Notes: a model not told the origin generated them from the sequence alone. Shown: positions 9,365 to 18,574, counted from the first letter of the stretch. The stretch: DNA of 64,000 nucleotides from Algoriphagus sp. TR-M9 (GCF_027594545.1 NZ_CP115160.1:2923001-2987000); one strand, 5' to 3'. Translations and numbers: made by a program.

Positions 9365-9762
9365 CAAATCGCACTCGCACCGGCATCTGCCACTTCATGA
9401 TCATTTTCTACCGTACTTCCGCTCACACCGATAGCTCCGATGATTTCTCCTTTCTTGTTTTTGATGGGGATTCCTCCTGGAAAAGAAATCAGGCCTCCAT
9501 TGGAATGCTCAATGTTATAGAGCGGCCCTCCAGGCTGAGATAAGCCTCCGATTAGTCCGGTATTCATATCAAAAAACCTGGCTGTTTTGGCTTTCTTGAT
9601 AGCAATATCCAAAGATCCCAGCCAGGCCCCATCCATACGTGCAAAAGCCACCAGATTTGCTCCGGCATCCACCACTGCGATGTTCATTTTGGTATCTAGT
9701 TTTCCAGCCTTTTTCTTGGCATGGACAATTGCTTTTTCTGCTTGTTCCAGTGAAATCGTCAT
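9364..9762 (-). CDS. GlcG/HbpS family haem-binding-like protein
   Basis: A 132-residue protein with the GlcG/HbpS pattern: [17 protein letters not shown] at the start, [21 protein letters not shown], the segment [22 protein letters not shown] and the C-terminal [12 protein letters not shown]. Family members form octamers and some bind haem or corrinoids. Many sit near glycolate or redox genes, and the true ligand is usually unknown. There is no signal peptide, unlike secreted HbpS. Its stop codon overlaps the start of the DUF1801 gene, forming a two-gene operon. Confidence 0.85.
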   Translation of the reverse strand: MTISLEQAEKAIVHAKKKAGKLDTKMNIAVVDAGANLVAFARMDGAWLGSLDIAIKKAKTARFFDMNTGLIGGLSQPGGPLYNIEHSNGGLISFPGGIPIKNKKGEIIGAIGVSGSTVENDHEVADAGASAI

Positions 9763-10004
9763 TTTTCCGATCAGTTTATATGAAAAGATTTTCCTTTAAG
9801 TTAGAAAAAATTAATGGAGCTAGCATTACCTGTCTGTTGTCAAATACTTATCAAATCCTACTGCATCAATAGAAAAAGAAAGTGATTAATCAAGTACGTG
9901 ATTACAATTACCCAAACACCCCGTAGGAGCAAAAAAGGACCTTGGGTGGCTAGTAATCCATCAAAACTTTTGAAAGTTAAATCTAAATATCCCAACTAAT
10001 GATA

Positions 10005-10012
10005 TATTTTTG
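10005..10012 (+). promoter_or_regulatory. Bacteroidota-type -7 promoter element
   Basis: TATTTTTG matches the Bacteroidota -7 consensus TAnnTTTG. It lies 6 bp before the first ATG of repeat copy 1, so the predicted transcript would begin inside or just at the repeat. No clear -33 TTG was found at the expected spacing. Confidence 0.4.
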
Positions 10013-10018
10013 ACAAAC

Positions 10019-10110
10019 ATGAAATCAAGCATGAAGGAAAACGTCACACTCTGGGATGATTATCTACCATGCGAGATTCCATATGACCGCTAAAAATCAA
10101 TTATAATCAT
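10019..10110 (+). repeat. 92-bp leader repeat, copy 1 (hairpin / mini-ORF)
   Basis: This copy starts ATGAAATCAAGCATGA and ends just before an ATG at 10111, 92 bp later. The left arm ATGAAATCAAGCATG and the right arm CATGCGAGATTCCAT (10068-10082) can pair with three mismatches. The first ATG opens a 24-codon frame (MKSSMKENV...) that stops at TAA just before an AT-rich stretch (AATTATAATC). It is similar to copies at 18484-18574 and 58952-59043. Unlike those, it is not followed by a full gene: the next ATG opens only 11 codons. Confidence 0.65.
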
Positions 10111-10236
10111 ATGAAGTCCAGCCTACACAAGGCTACGCAGAAGTAATCAACCACACCATCGCAAGACATTCAGGTTCCCGAGATTCCATATCCTGGCATG
10201 AGTTTTCGGGGAGGCCATTGAAGCACCACGAATTTT

Positions 10237-11361
10237 ATGAAAAAAGAAATGTTTAAAATAGCTATTCTAATACTTGGGTCCCTTTGTAGTGGGTGTAAGG
10301 AAGAGAAAACCCCAACTTCTGGCGACAGTGATATTTTTGTAGCGTTGCCATCCGACCCCGTTTTAGTAGAAAACACAAGTGGTGATTGGCTGGTGTATGA
10401 CCTACATATCATAGCTCCTACGCTACACAAAGTAGATATCCTGGATCAGGACGGTATTCTGCTTTCCTACACCGATTTTATAAATCGAGATGATCAAAAT
10501 ATAGCCAGCATTTGGTTGGAATTTGAGGAAATCCAGACAGGGTCAACGCTCAGACACGAGTTTAATTATGTAGATGCTAATGAAGAGCCAAAGCAGCACA
10601 TCTTTGAGTTGCTACTGCCGACTTCTCTTGAAGCCCCAAAAACCATTGATTTCCCTGTTCCTTCTGGAATTTGGCTTGCAGAAGGCGCTCCCAGCGAATC
10701 TTCCTACCATACCCGGGCTATCTTCCCTTTTCAGGAAATGTATTTTGATCCTGAACAAAAAGGGTATTTGATCGGTAACAATCCGCAACGCTATGCGATT
10801 GATTATGTGAGTCTGGAGAATGGATTGCCCTATAAAAATGACGGAAATAAGCTTACGGACTGGTATTGTTACGGCATGCCTATCCTAGCAGTAGAAGGAG
10901 GCAAAGTATTACTAACTGAAAACGCAGTGCCCGACAATCAAACGCCTGGAAAGTTGGATTATGAAACTACTGTGGACAATGTCACAGGTAATGTGGTGTA
11001 CATTGAGCATGAGGACGGCTCCATTGGCACCTATTGCCACATGATACCTGGTTCGGTAATCGTCAACGTAGGTGATCAGGTAGAAGCCGGTCAGGAGTTA
11101 GGAAAGTTGGGCAATTCCGGAAATTCTTTTGCACCGCACCTACACATGCATGTCATGGCAAACCCTACTGGCAAGCCAATTATCGAGTATTCAGATGGCC
11201 TGTATTTTGAAAGTTTGCCCTATCGCTATGCAGGCTTCGAAAAACTCGGCAGTTTAGTCCCAGGTTATCTAGACCATCCCCCCCTAGCTCCTTTCGTCTC
11301 TACAAAATCTGAAAGTTTTGTAAACAGTTTGCCTGCTGAAAGTGATGTCATTGAATTTTAA
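10237..11361 (+). CDS. M23-family (LytM) peptidase, lipoprotein
   Basis: A 374-residue exported protein. The short hydrophobic N-terminus ends in a lipobox-like CSGC (C20). The C-terminal half is an M23 domain with RYAIDYVS (first zinc ligands H/D region), GMPILAVEGGKVLL, NVVYIEHEDGSIGTYCHM and the HxH motif APHLHMHVM. M23 enzymes cleave glycyl or peptidoglycan cross-links, although some exported members are inactive scaffolds. The first ~150 residues are a beta-rich region I do not recognise. The AUG follows an ordinary leader, with repeat copy 1 lying about 130 bp upstream. Another M23 gene is at 42256-43086. Confidence 0.82.
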   Translation: MKKEMFKIAILILGSLCSGCKEEKTPTSGDSDIFVALPSDPVLVENTSGDWLVYDLHIIAPTLHKVDILDQDGILLSYTDFINRDDQNIASIWLEFEEIQTGSTLRHEFNYVDANEEPKQHIFELLLPTSLEAPKTIDFPVPSGIWLAEGAPSESSYHTRAIFPFQEMYFDPEQKGYLIGNNPQRYAIDYVSLENGLPYKNDGNKLTDWYCYGMPILAVEGGKVLLTENAVPDNQTPGKLDYETTVDNVTGNVVYIEHEDGSIGTYCHMIPGSVIVNVGDQVEAGQELGKLGNSGNSFAPHLHMHVMANPTGKPIIEYSDGLYFESLPYRYAGFEKLGSLVPGYLDHPPLAPFVSTKSESFVNSLPAESDVIEF

Positions 11362-11395
11362 AATTCCATGATGAAAAGGCCTATTTTGAAGGGAA

Positions 11396-12370
11396 TTATA
11401 GTTCAAACACCTCTCTGATCCTAGCGATTCTAAACCCTTTACTTTCGACCAGCTTAGATTCGGCGCTTTCTGGATCGATTACTGGATTGGTATGATTGAA
11501 GTGTATGAAAATGACCTTGGCCCTTTCTTGGGCACTGAGCTCTTCAAATTTGCGCATACTTTCTAAAATAAAAGGATGCGGAATTTCTGACATATCTCTA
11601 TTGTTCAGCTCTTTGCCGCTAAAAAAAGTAGCATCGATAAAGCCGTAATCTACATTTTTAATTTCAGCTGCTATATCTCGCTCCCACTTTTCCCACTTAT
11701 CAATATCCGGGATAAAAAGAGCAGATTTGTTTGGCCCAAGGATTTTATAACCTACTGTTTCGGAATATTCATCTCTATGGGGCACCTGAAAGGGTATTAC
11801 CCTTAACTCATCGGATAACTGCACGGCCTGAGCATTAGCCAGTGGATGAATGGCTATATTCCCTGCACTATGCAATTGGCTCCAAGGTCCATTTTCTTTC
11901 AAAAATGATTGCATTCCCGGCATCGCAAAAACAGGAACCTGCTGTGCCCCCATTGCTTCCTTTCCCAGAAACATCAGTCCCGCATAGTGCCCTATATGCG
12001 CATGGGTCAGGAAGATGCCATCCGGCATTTCATGTTCACTTTGTATGGCAAAATCCCTCAATTCTTTAGTCTGCGTACTGATATCCGGAGTGGCTTCAAA
12101 CAGGTACTTCTTCTGTGTAGCAGCGTCAAAGAGCCCCAGGGAAACTACCTGCCGATCCTTATCAGGATTTTTGAATAAATCCCGGCAGCATGCTTTAGCA
12201 CAGCCTATATGCGGAGACCCTCCATCCTGAATGGTGCCCAAAACGATTAGAGAGGTGGAAAACACAGCATTTTCTACTAGCTGAGTGTCAGCCAACTCAT
12301 GAATTTGCTTTTCGCCACAGCTCGATAATAGCATGCAGCCCAAGAGCAATAAAGAACAAATCTTGAACAT
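11396..12370 (-). CDS. PqqB-like metallo-beta-lactamase-fold hydrolase, lipoprotein
   Basis: A 324-residue protein with a signal peptide and lipobox LSSC (C18). The PqqB-like start of the fold reads IVLGTIQDGGSPHIGCAKACC, followed by LTHAHIGHYAGLMFLG and a late IFIHFNHTNPV. The metal motif is HAHIGH, so the usual aspartate of HxHxDH is replaced by glycine. This would weaken the second metal site. MBL-fold hydrolases act on esters, phosphodiesters or oxidised cofactors. A role in PQQ synthesis is unlikely because no other pqq genes are present and the protein is exported. It is convergent with the M23 gene, with 34 bp between stops. Confidence 0.8.
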   Translation of the reverse strand: MFKICSLLLLGCMLLSSCGEKQIHELADTQLVENAVFSTSLIVLGTIQDGGSPHIGCAKACCRDLFKNPDKDRQVVSLGLFDAATQKKYLFEATPDISTQTKELRDFAIQSEHEMPDGIFLTHAHIGHYAGLMFLGKEAMGAQQVPVFAMPGMQSFLKENGPWSQLHSAGNIAIHPLANAQAVQLSDELRVIPFQVPHRDEYSETVGYKILGPNKSALFIPDIDKWEKWERDIAAEIKNVDYGFIDATFFSGKELNNRDMSEIPHPFILESMRKFEELSAQERAKVIFIHFNHTNPVIDPESAESKLVESKGFRIARIREVFEL

Positions 12371-12726
12371 GGATTTGGAGAATGGGATTTCAGGGAATAT
12401 AAGGTATATCCTGCCAAGATAGGCAGTAAATGATAATCAGTCCAAAACGATCCTGCGCCGATTTGAAGGTTAGTCTATTTGACGCACTCAGACCCTAATC
12501 GGTACTTTGCCTTAGTAAATGGAATGCGGGCTAGGTCTAGTTTGCAAGAATCTCACGCATGACCAATTCAGGTAAGCTTGGCCTCCTTGTTCATTTTGGA
12601 TCATCCCGTCAAAAAAAATAAATTAACTGAAAATGAATCAGTTCAACCACTCATTAAGGAAAACATAATTAAATCCTATGCACAAATAAATTGTTTTATT
12701 AAATTTGCACTCCAATTCAAACACAT
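12371..12726. other. Intergenic region upstream of tRNA-Leu
   Basis: A 356-bp gap between the start of the PqqB-like gene (minus strand) and the tRNA. Besides the -7 element at 12700-12707 I saw no ORF, hairpin or repeat that I can support. Confidence 0.5.
12700..12707 (+). promoter_or_regulatory. -7 promoter element of tRNA-Leu
   Basis: TAAATTTG is an exact match to the Bacteroidota -7 consensus TAnnTTTG. It lies 19 bp ahead of the mature tRNA 5' end in AT-rich sequence, which suits a short tRNA leader. Confidence 0.55.
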
Positions 12727-12808
12727 GCGGATGTGGCGAAATTGGTAGACGCACTAGACTTAGGATCTAGCGCCGCGAGGCATGGGGGTTCGAGTCCCTC
12801 CATCCGCA
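12727..12808 (+). tRNA. tRNA-Leu (anticodon TAG)
   Basis: Acceptor arms GCGGATG / CATCCGC pair perfectly, with A as discriminator base. The anticodon stem CTAGA/TCTAG encloses the loop CTTAGGA, giving anticodon TAG (reads CUN leucine codons). A long variable arm (GCGCCGCGAGGCAT region) and the T-arm GGGGTTCGAGTCCCTC are present, as expected for a class II tRNA. CCA is not encoded. Confidence 0.95.
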
Positions 12809-12809
12809 C

Positions 12810-12842
12810 AAAGGCTTCTCAGTGATCTGGGGAGCCTTTTTT
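12810..12842 (+). terminator. Terminator after tRNA-Leu
   Basis: AAAGGCTTCTC and GGGAGCCTTTTTT form a stem with a 9-base loop, followed by a T-run, directly after the tRNA. Confidence 0.8.
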
Positions 12843-13174
12843 CATTCTCCTGCAATGGGGATACAGTCCGCTTTATTTTTTCCATTTACAGCTCCCTGAC
12901 CCCGGGTTGTTACTTTTTCTTTGTCATATAAAAGTAACCCATCAGCTTGCCTGCTAGACCTGCCCGGGCTCTTACGGATACCCAAAAAATTGGCGAATCA
13001 GAGTTCTTTTGGACCATCTACTGACTTTTAACTAGAGAAGGTGTACAATTACCGGTTTCTATCAAGCTAAAACCTCCTTTTGTTTTTTTGATTGCGGATA
13101 ATCAGATAAATTATTCGCTAATCTTGATTAAAAACTAGTTTCAATAAAATCACCACCCCAAAAAACCTTTGTGT
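12843..13174. other. Intergenic region before the esterase gene
   Basis: This gap continues from the tRNA terminator to the esterase start. It is AT-rich in its last 120 bp and should contain the esterase promoter. No ORF, RNA or repeat was recognised. Confidence 0.5.
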
Positions 13175-14032
13175 ATGAAAGCCATCTGGAAAATATTCTC
13201 CTTGCTCCTTCTCCTTCCGGGATTGAGCTTTGCGCAAGCCAAAGTTGACACCATTAAGGTATTCAGCAATGCCATGAACAAGGAGCTGAAAGCAGCCGTT
13301 ACCACTCCCTCTACTTATGACGGCAGCCAGCGCTTTGCAACCCTTTACCTGTTACATGGAGGCAGTGGCGCATTTAGCGATTGGCATCAAAAAGTCACCG
13401 AACCCGGTCTGGTAAACCGTCTCGCAGAGCAGTATAACCTCATCATTGTCACCCCCGGAGTCGGTCCTTCGAGCTATTATTTTGACAGTCCAACCATGGA
13501 TTCTGTAAAATATGAAACCTACATCATCAAGGAACTTATCCCCCATATAGACCAAAATTACGCTACCCTGGCCAAGCGGGAATCCAGAGCCATCACAGGC
13601 CTATCCATGGGAGGTCACGGGGCCATAATGCTCAGTGCAAAGCACCCGGAACTTTTCGTCGCTGCCGGTAGCATGAGTGGGGTGATGAACATAGATACCA
13701 GAATGTGGAAGGTTCCTGCTGAATTCAGCAAGCTCAGAACCACCCAGCAGAAAGCGATGCTAGGAGAAGACATACAGTACGATGCACCATTTACCACCTA
13801 TACAGCTGTGGGACTGGTGGATCGAATGAAAGAAAACGGCACAGCTCTCATCATAGACGTAGGTGTGGATGATTTTTTGATCGACACCAACAGGCAGATG
13901 CACGATATGCTCCTGGAAAACGGCACCCCACACACCTACATCGAACGCCCAGGAGCTCACACTTGGGAATATTGGACGGATGCACTTCCAGTACATCTTT
14001 TGTTTTTGGACCACTACCTGGCAAGAGAATAA
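13175..14032 (+). CDS. Exported esterase (esterase D / feruloyl-esterase-like alpha/beta hydrolase)
   Basis: A 285-residue protein. The ATG at 13175 begins a signal peptide (MKAIWKIFSLLLLLPGLSFAQ). An upstream TTG two codons earlier is possible but not needed. It has the fold's LYLLHGGSGAFSDW oxyanion segment, the nucleophile elbow GLSMGGHGA, an aspartate in VGVDDFLID and a late histidine in PGAHTWEYW, which completes the triad. This group cleaves feruloyl, acetyl or S-formylglutathione esters. Export points to an extracellular carbohydrate ester or similar. The gene appears monocistronic. Confidence 0.85.
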   Translation: MKAIWKIFSLLLLLPGLSFAQAKVDTIKVFSNAMNKELKAAVTTPSTYDGSQRFATLYLLHGGSGAFSDWHQKVTEPGLVNRLAEQYNLIIVTPGVGPSSYYFDSPTMDSVKYETYIIKELIPHIDQNYATLAKRESRAITGLSMGGHGAIMLSAKHPELFVAAGSMSGVMNIDTRMWKVPAEFSKLRTTQQKAMLGEDIQYDAPFTTYTAVGLVDRMKENGTALIIDVGVDDFLIDTNRQMHDMLLENGTPHTYIERPGAHTWEYWTDALPVHLLFLDHYLARE

Positions 14033-14264
14033 CACTCATGGAATAATCCCACAAAATGACCTCGCCTCATCGTTTGAGGTGATTCCTTTTATCCCCATCC
14101 CTTGTAGCCTAAGAACCTTACCTTTAAAAATGTATCCTTAGAATTTGACTAACTTCGCCTTTGGAAAACAATTTTCATTTCAGGAATCAGAAATCCATTC
14201 AACCTAAAAACACTTCTAATTCTGAGCGAAAATTTGCTTTTTGCAATGAACTTAATATCCCCAT

Positions 14265-15401
14265 ATGTCTCAATTTGATTCGATCAGGCCATTTTTTGAT
14301 GCTGAAGCTAATGCAGCCATCCGCAAAATCGTAGATGACCCTATGATGGAGGCCATGATGAACTTCACCTTCCCTAATGACACCAAGGAACACTGGAAAG
14401 ACCTCATGGTAAACACCTATTCCCTGCGGGATTTTCAGATCAAGTTCATCTACCCTGGCGTGCAAAAAGTATTGGAAAAGAGCTCCGAAGGCTTGAGCAC
14501 CGGAGGATTTGAACAGCTGGAGCCAAATACTGCTTACCTTTTTATTTCGAACCATCGAGATATCATTCTGGACACATCTCTGTTGAATTCATGTCTGCAT
14601 GAAAACGGACTGGTACTGACCACTTCTGCCATCGGCGACAATCTGATCAAATTACCTTTTCTGCACACCCTCTCCAGGTTGAACCGGAATTTTGCCATCA
14701 AACGGGGATTACAAGGCAGGGCGCTGTTGGAAAGCTCCCTACTTGCCTCATCTTACATCCACAAATCCTTGCTTAAGGAAAACCGCTCCGTATGGACTGC
14801 ACAGCGTGAAGGCCGCACCAAAGATGGCAATGATGCCACACAGCGTGGGGTTTTGAAAATGTTGACTTTGGCCGAAGGTGGATCTAATCCTTTTGATTTC
14901 TTTGAAAAAATAAAAGTGGTTCCCATCTCGATTTCCTATGAGTATGACCCTACAGATGTCTTGAAAATGCCAGAGCTATTAGCAAAATCCAGAGATGAAA
15001 AATATGTCAAAAGCGAAAACGAGGATTTCATGAATTTGCTAAGGGGAATCATGGGAACCAAAAAACACATACATCTTCAGGTAAATGGGGTGCTGGATAA
15101 GGAAGTGAAAGCCATCAATGCTACTGATCAAAATCTATCCGAAAAGCTGGAAAACCTGGCAGCAGTCATTGACCGAAAAATCTGGCAAGGCTATAAACTA
15201 TGGCCAAGTAATTACATCGCACATGACACCTTGAGTGCAAGCAATACCTACTCAGCACATTACACAGAAGAGGAAAAGGCTGCTTTCCTGCAGCGGATGC
15301 AACAGAAAATAGAGTCCAAAAATGAATTTCTGACTCAAAGCTTTCTATCCATGTACGCCAATCCTGTCAACAATTTCGAGAAAAGCAGGGGTTCAGCTTA
15401 A
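14265..15401 (+). CDS. Glycerolipid acyltransferase (PlsB/PlsC-type)
   Basis: A 378-residue protein with the acyltransferase block I motif NHRDIILD (H97, D103) and a later QREGRTKDGND segment, corresponding to the phosphate-binding EGxR block. The central region FAIKRGLQGRALLESSLL is also typical. It probably transfers an acyl chain to (lyso)glycerophosphate at the inner face of the cytoplasmic membrane. There is no signal peptide. The length exceeds plain PlsC, and the call as PlsB-like or PlsC-like is uncertain. Its stop overlaps that of the convergent histidine kinase gene by 4 bp. Confidence 0.82.
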   Translation: MSQFDSIRPFFDAEANAAIRKIVDDPMMEAMMNFTFPNDTKEHWKDLMVNTYSLRDFQIKFIYPGVQKVLEKSSEGLSTGGFEQLEPNTAYLFISNHRDIILDTSLLNSCLHENGLVLTTSAIGDNLIKLPFLHTLSRLNRNFAIKRGLQGRALLESSLLASSYIHKSLLKENRSVWTAQREGRTKDGNDATQRGVLKMLTLAEGGSNPFDFFEKIKVVPISISYEYDPTDVLKMPELLAKSRDEKYVKSENEDFMNLLRGIMGTKKHIHLQVNGVLDKEVKAINATDQNLSEKLENLAAVIDRKIWQGYKLWPSNYIAHDTLSASNTYSAHYTEEEKAAFLQRMQQKIESKNEFLTQSFLSMYANPVNNFEKSRGSA

Positions 15402-16618
15402 TTCACCGGAAGTTTAATTCGAAAGCGGGAGCCTTCGCCTAGCTTGGAGTCAATACTCAAACACCCGGCTCGCTCTTGCACTAGCTGATTCACTAAGTTA
15501 AGTCCTAGGCCATAGCCAAGCTCACCTTGAGTGCCCTGAAGGGAAGCGGTTCTGCCTTGAAGTATGTCCTGGATTTGCTTTTCAGACATCCCCAGTCCAT
15601 TGTCCTGCACTTCTATACTTAAGACTAGGTCCATATGCTTCCGGATCAGCTCTAGTTTCAACAAAATCTCACCTCCCGATTCGGTAAATTTAATGGAATT
15701 AGAAAGCAGGTTACCTAAAATCTGCAGCACATAGATTTTAGAAAATGGTTCAAACTGATTTTCTTCACTGACCTCCACTTTTAACTTAACCCCCTTCACG
15801 CGTACCTGCGGAGCCATTAGGCTTAAGATACTTTCCCGGAGATCGTTAAGATTTAATTCACCTTCTTTCGGTGAGGGTGTTTGCTGTTTATTGCTATCAG
15901 ACTTCCTCTTCAGTATTTCATCAGAAAGATCCAATAGAGTGCTGCCACTCGCCTTGATCATTTCCACATACTCCAGCATTTCTTCCTTTTCCACCTCATC
16001 TTTATCCTCCAGCATGAGATTGGAAAGCCCAATAATTCCCCCTATAGGACCGCGGATATCATGTGCCAATTTTTTCTGAGAAAGTTCTGTGGATTTGTTT
16101 TGCTCCTTCAGTTTGGTTACCAAATTATTGACCCGCAGCCTATCCACTACTTGCCTCGCAATAAGCCTCAATATATCTTTTACCTCCTCCGAAAGGCTCA
16201 TCAAATTAGAATCCATCACGCAAAGCGCTCCCAGATTGTAACCATCTGGCGAAGTCAATGGCACTCCCATGTAATAGCGCAAATTAGGAGCACCTGCCAC
16301 ATAAAACTTGTCCTTAAACCTCTCATCTTCAGACAAATCCCTCACCTCAAAACTCTCATCAGGACCTCCTTGAATCGTGTATTGACACACAGAATCCTCC
16401 TTGGGCATTTGGGAAACATCTACCCCAAATGAAGATACACTCCACTGAGTAAATGAATCTATAAGGTTGATCAATGAAACTTCAGTACCTGAAACTCTAG
16501 CAGCCAACTCAGTCAAAAAATCCAACCCAAGTTTAGGTTCATAGTAATCCACGCCAAGATTACTAAGCGCCAACAGTCGCTCTAATTCGTATTCATCTTG
16601 GGCAGATATATGATTCAT
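15398..16618 (-). CDS. GAF-domain sensor histidine kinase
   Basis: A 406-residue cytoplasmic kinase. Residues ~20-165 form a GAF domain (FLTELAARVSGTEVSLINLID, YMGVPLTSPDGYNLGALCVMD). A short coiled segment leads to a HisKA helix with KKLAHDIRGPIGG, whose H186 is the predicted phospho-acceptor. The C-terminus carries an HATPase domain with N-box LGNLLSNSIKFT, G1 DNGLGMS and G2 GYGLGLNLV. No transmembrane helix is present and no response regulator is adjacent, so it is an orphan. The signal read by GAF is unknown. Confidence 0.88.
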   Translation of the reverse strand: MNHISAQDEYELERLLALSNLGVDYYEPKLGLDFLTELAARVSGTEVSLINLIDSFTQWSVSSFGVDVSQMPKEDSVCQYTIQGGPDESFEVRDLSEDERFKDKFYVAGAPNLRYYMGVPLTSPDGYNLGALCVMDSNLMSLSEEVKDILRLIARQVVDRLRVNNLVTKLKEQNKSTELSQKKLAHDIRGPIGGIIGLSNLMLEDKDEVEKEEMLEYVEMIKASGSTLLDLSDEILKRKSDSNKQQTPSPKEGELNLNDLRESILSLMAPQVRVKGVKLKVEVSEENQFEPFSKIYVLQILGNLLSNSIKFTESGGEILLKLELIRKHMDLVLSIEVQDNGLGMSEKQIQDILQGRTASLQGTQGELGYGLGLNLVNQLVQERAGCLSIDSKLGEGSRFRIKLPVN

Positions 16619-16677
16619 TTTATTACTTTTAAATCCCTAGCTCCCAAAAGTGTCCAATTCAATCTTTTATCCCAAAA

Positions 16678-17313
16678 ATGAACCACTCTTTTTTCACTCG
16701 AATCCAATCACCTCTACAATTAATTCCATTAGCTTTTCGATTTAAAGGGCTCAGCCTGTTGATTTTTCTGTTACTCCTCCGGACAACAGTTTCCGCTCAG
16801 TCGGAAATGCAAGCCGTGGGACAAATCACGACCCCTTATGGAGAAATTTTGATCGCGCTGGATGATCGAACTCCAAACCATAAAGAAAGCTTCATAGAAC
16901 TAGCAAATGCTGGCTATTGGGATTCCTTGACCTTTAATCGTGTCATTCCAAACTTTGTAGCCCAAGCGGGTTGCCCAGATACCGAAGAAGGATTTAACGA
17001 TCCGGAATATCTGTTGGAACCAGAATTTGTCCCAGAACTGAAACACGTATATGGTGCTGTGGGAGCTGGGCGGGATGATAATCCCGGAAAATTGTCGGCG
17101 AGATGCCAATTTTACATTGTACAGAATCCAAGCGGCCTACATAGACTGGATGGAGATTATACGGTCTTTGGTCAGGTCATTCAAGGCATGAGCGTGATCG
17201 AGCAGATCGTAAGAGTAAAGCGAGATGGGGCCGATGAACCATTAAAACCAATAACTTTGAATGTAGAGATCATTCAACTTCCAAAAGAAGAAATCTCCAG
17301 AATGTCTAATTAA
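16678..17313 (+). CDS. Cyclophilin-type peptidyl-prolyl isomerase, exported
   Basis: A 211-residue protein with an unusually long N-terminus: about 24 residues precede the hydrophobic core LSLLIFLLLLRTTVSAQ, which is presumably a signal peptide or anchor. The cyclophilin domain spans about residues 45-205, with YGEILIALDDRTPNHKESF, YWDSLTFNRVIPNFVAQAGCP, a substituted loop and YTVFGQVIQGMSVIEQI. It would speed proline isomerisation during folding in the periplasm. It is divergent from the histidine kinase and followed 27 bp later by the Gfo/Idh/MocA gene. Confidence 0.88.
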   Translation: MNHSFFTRIQSPLQLIPLAFRFKGLSLLIFLLLLRTTVSAQSEMQAVGQITTPYGEILIALDDRTPNHKESFIELANAGYWDSLTFNRVIPNFVAQAGCPDTEEGFNDPEYLLEPEFVPELKHVYGAVGAGRDDNPGKLSARCQFYIVQNPSGLHRLDGDYTVFGQVIQGMSVIEQIVRVKRDGADEPLKPITLNVEIIQLPKEEISRMSN

Positions 17314-17340
17314 TGGACTAAAAATCAGATTACTCCCAAA

Positions 17341-18423
17341 ATGTCCAATCTTAAACAACCCATCAAAATCCTTGTAGTCGGCTGCGGAAACATGGGAATC
17401 TCGCACGCCACAGCCTACCACAATTTTCCAGAATTTGAAATCTGTGGTCTAGTCTCCCGCGGCGATTCCAAAAGCAAACTAAACGAGCAACTTCAGGCAA
17501 ATTATCCACTTTTTAAAGATTTCGACCAGGCTCTATCCCAAACCAAACCTGAGGCAGTTTGTATCTCAACCTATCCGGATACGCATGAGAATTTTGCTTT
17601 GAAAGCATTGGAAGCAGACTGCCATGTGTTCATAGAAAAACCACTGGCAGATTCTATCGCAGGATGCGAGCGAATCATCTCCAAAGCTAAAGAGGTGCAA
17701 AAAAAAGTTATCGTAGGTTATATTCTCAGGCATCACCCCTCCTGGATAAGGTTTATCGAAGAAGCTGAAAAGCTAGGCAAACCCCTCGTGATGCGCATGA
17801 ACCTGAACCAGCAAAGCCAAGGCTACATGTGGGATGTGCATCGCAATTTGATGAAAAGCCTAAGCCCGATTGTGGATTGCGGAGTGCACTACATTGATGT
17901 GATGTGCCAGATGACTCGATCCAAACCAGTCTCGGTTTCGGCAATCGGAGCCAGACTCACGGAAGACATTTCAGAAGATAACTACAACTACGGCCAACTT
18001 CAGATTCGCTTTGCAGACGGTTCTGTAGGTTGGTACGAGGCCGGCTGGGGACCAATGGTGAGCGAGACAGCGTTTTTCGTGAAGGATGTCTTTGGTCCAA
18101 AAGGTGCAGTTTCCATCACAGCCAAAGATGCTGGAGCAAGTGGTCAATCTGACCATGTGGATTCCCACACTAAAACCGAATCTATTCGCGTGCATCATGC
18201 TGAAATTGATTCTGAAAATAAGTTTACACAGCCAGATAAATGGATAGATCTTGCCGACGAGCCAAATCATCAGGAGCTTTGCAATCGGGAGCAGCTGTAT
18301 TTTCTAAAAGCAATTCAAGAAGACATCGACTTAGCCGATCACTTAGAAGATGCGCTGAATAGCCTGAAAATCGCTTTCGCCTGTGACGAATCTGTGAAAA
18401 CCGGCGAAACAGTAAAATTATAA
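17341..18423 (+). CDS. Gfo/Idh/MocA-family NAD(P)-dependent oxidoreductase
   Basis: A 360-residue oxidoreductase. The N-terminal Rossmann motif is VVGCGNMGISHATAYHNF. Segments CISTYPDTHENFALKALEADCHVFIEKPLAD match the family's EKP signature with the catalytic lysine, and a downstream DCGVHYIDVM holds the conserved histidine. These enzymes oxidise sugars or inositols. It heads the run of sugar genes leading into the fucose-type operon, so it may act on a related deoxysugar or derivative. The exact substrate cannot be read from sequence. Repeat copy 2 separates it from the next gene. Confidence 0.85.
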   Translation: MSNLKQPIKILVVGCGNMGISHATAYHNFPEFEICGLVSRGDSKSKLNEQLQANYPLFKDFDQALSQTKPEAVCISTYPDTHENFALKALEADCHVFIEKPLADSIAGCERIISKAKEVQKKVIVGYILRHHPSWIRFIEEAEKLGKPLVMRMNLNQQSQGYMWDVHRNLMKSLSPIVDCGVHYIDVMCQMTRSKPVSVSAIGARLTEDISEDNYNYGQLQIRFADGSVGWYEAGWGPMVSETAFFVKDVFGPKGAVSITAKDAGASGQSDHVDSHTKTESIRVHHAEIDSENKFTQPDKWIDLADEPNHQELCNREQLYFLKAIQEDIDLADHLEDALNSLKIAFACDESVKTGETVKL

Positions 18424-18483
18424 TCTATGGAAATTAGTTTGGGGATTTAGGTCAAACACCCTAATTTCCATTTTGCTTTAGAT

Positions 18484-18574
18484 ATGAAATCAAGCATGAC
18501 CATAAGCGACACACAGAGGGATGATTATAATTCATGCGAAGATTCCATGTGACCTTAAAAAAAATTATAAACAC
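18484..18574 (+). repeat. 92-bp leader repeat, copy 2
   Basis: It begins ATGAAATCAAGCATGA and ends immediately before the ATG of the SDR gene at 18575, a distance of 91 bp. The right arm TCATGCGAAGATTCCATG has one extra A relative to copy 1. The initial ATG opens a 22-codon frame (MKSSMTISD...) ending in TGA. The middle keeps the GGATGATTAT block of copy 1. Confidence 0.7.

Larger units (their letters stand above)
9763..10236. other. Intergenic region carrying a -7 element and one copy of the 92-bp repeat
   Basis: A 474-bp gap between a minus-strand operon and the M23 peptidase gene. It contains the promoter-like element at 10005-10012, copy 1 of the 92-bp repeat (10019-10110) and a very short frame at 10111-10146 (11 codons starting MKSSLHK). 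There is also a second occurrence of the repeat's right-arm sequence GAGATTCCATAT at about 10180-10191. The rest is unassigned. Confidence 0.6.

Noticed and set aside
13169..13174. TTG start two codons before the esterase ATG
   Set aside because: The ATG at 13175 gives a normal signal peptide, and the same reasoning applies to TTG or GTG alternatives at 9367, 37494, 40400 and 42238.
14050..14090. Weak hairpin CCTCA...TGAGG after the esterase gene as terminator
   Set aside because: The stem is only about five pairs and the T-run is short and delayed.
18521..18574. Longer SDR start inside repeat copy 2
   Set aside because: The extra residues are encoded by the dispersed 92-bp repeat. The SDR fold begins cleanly at 18575.
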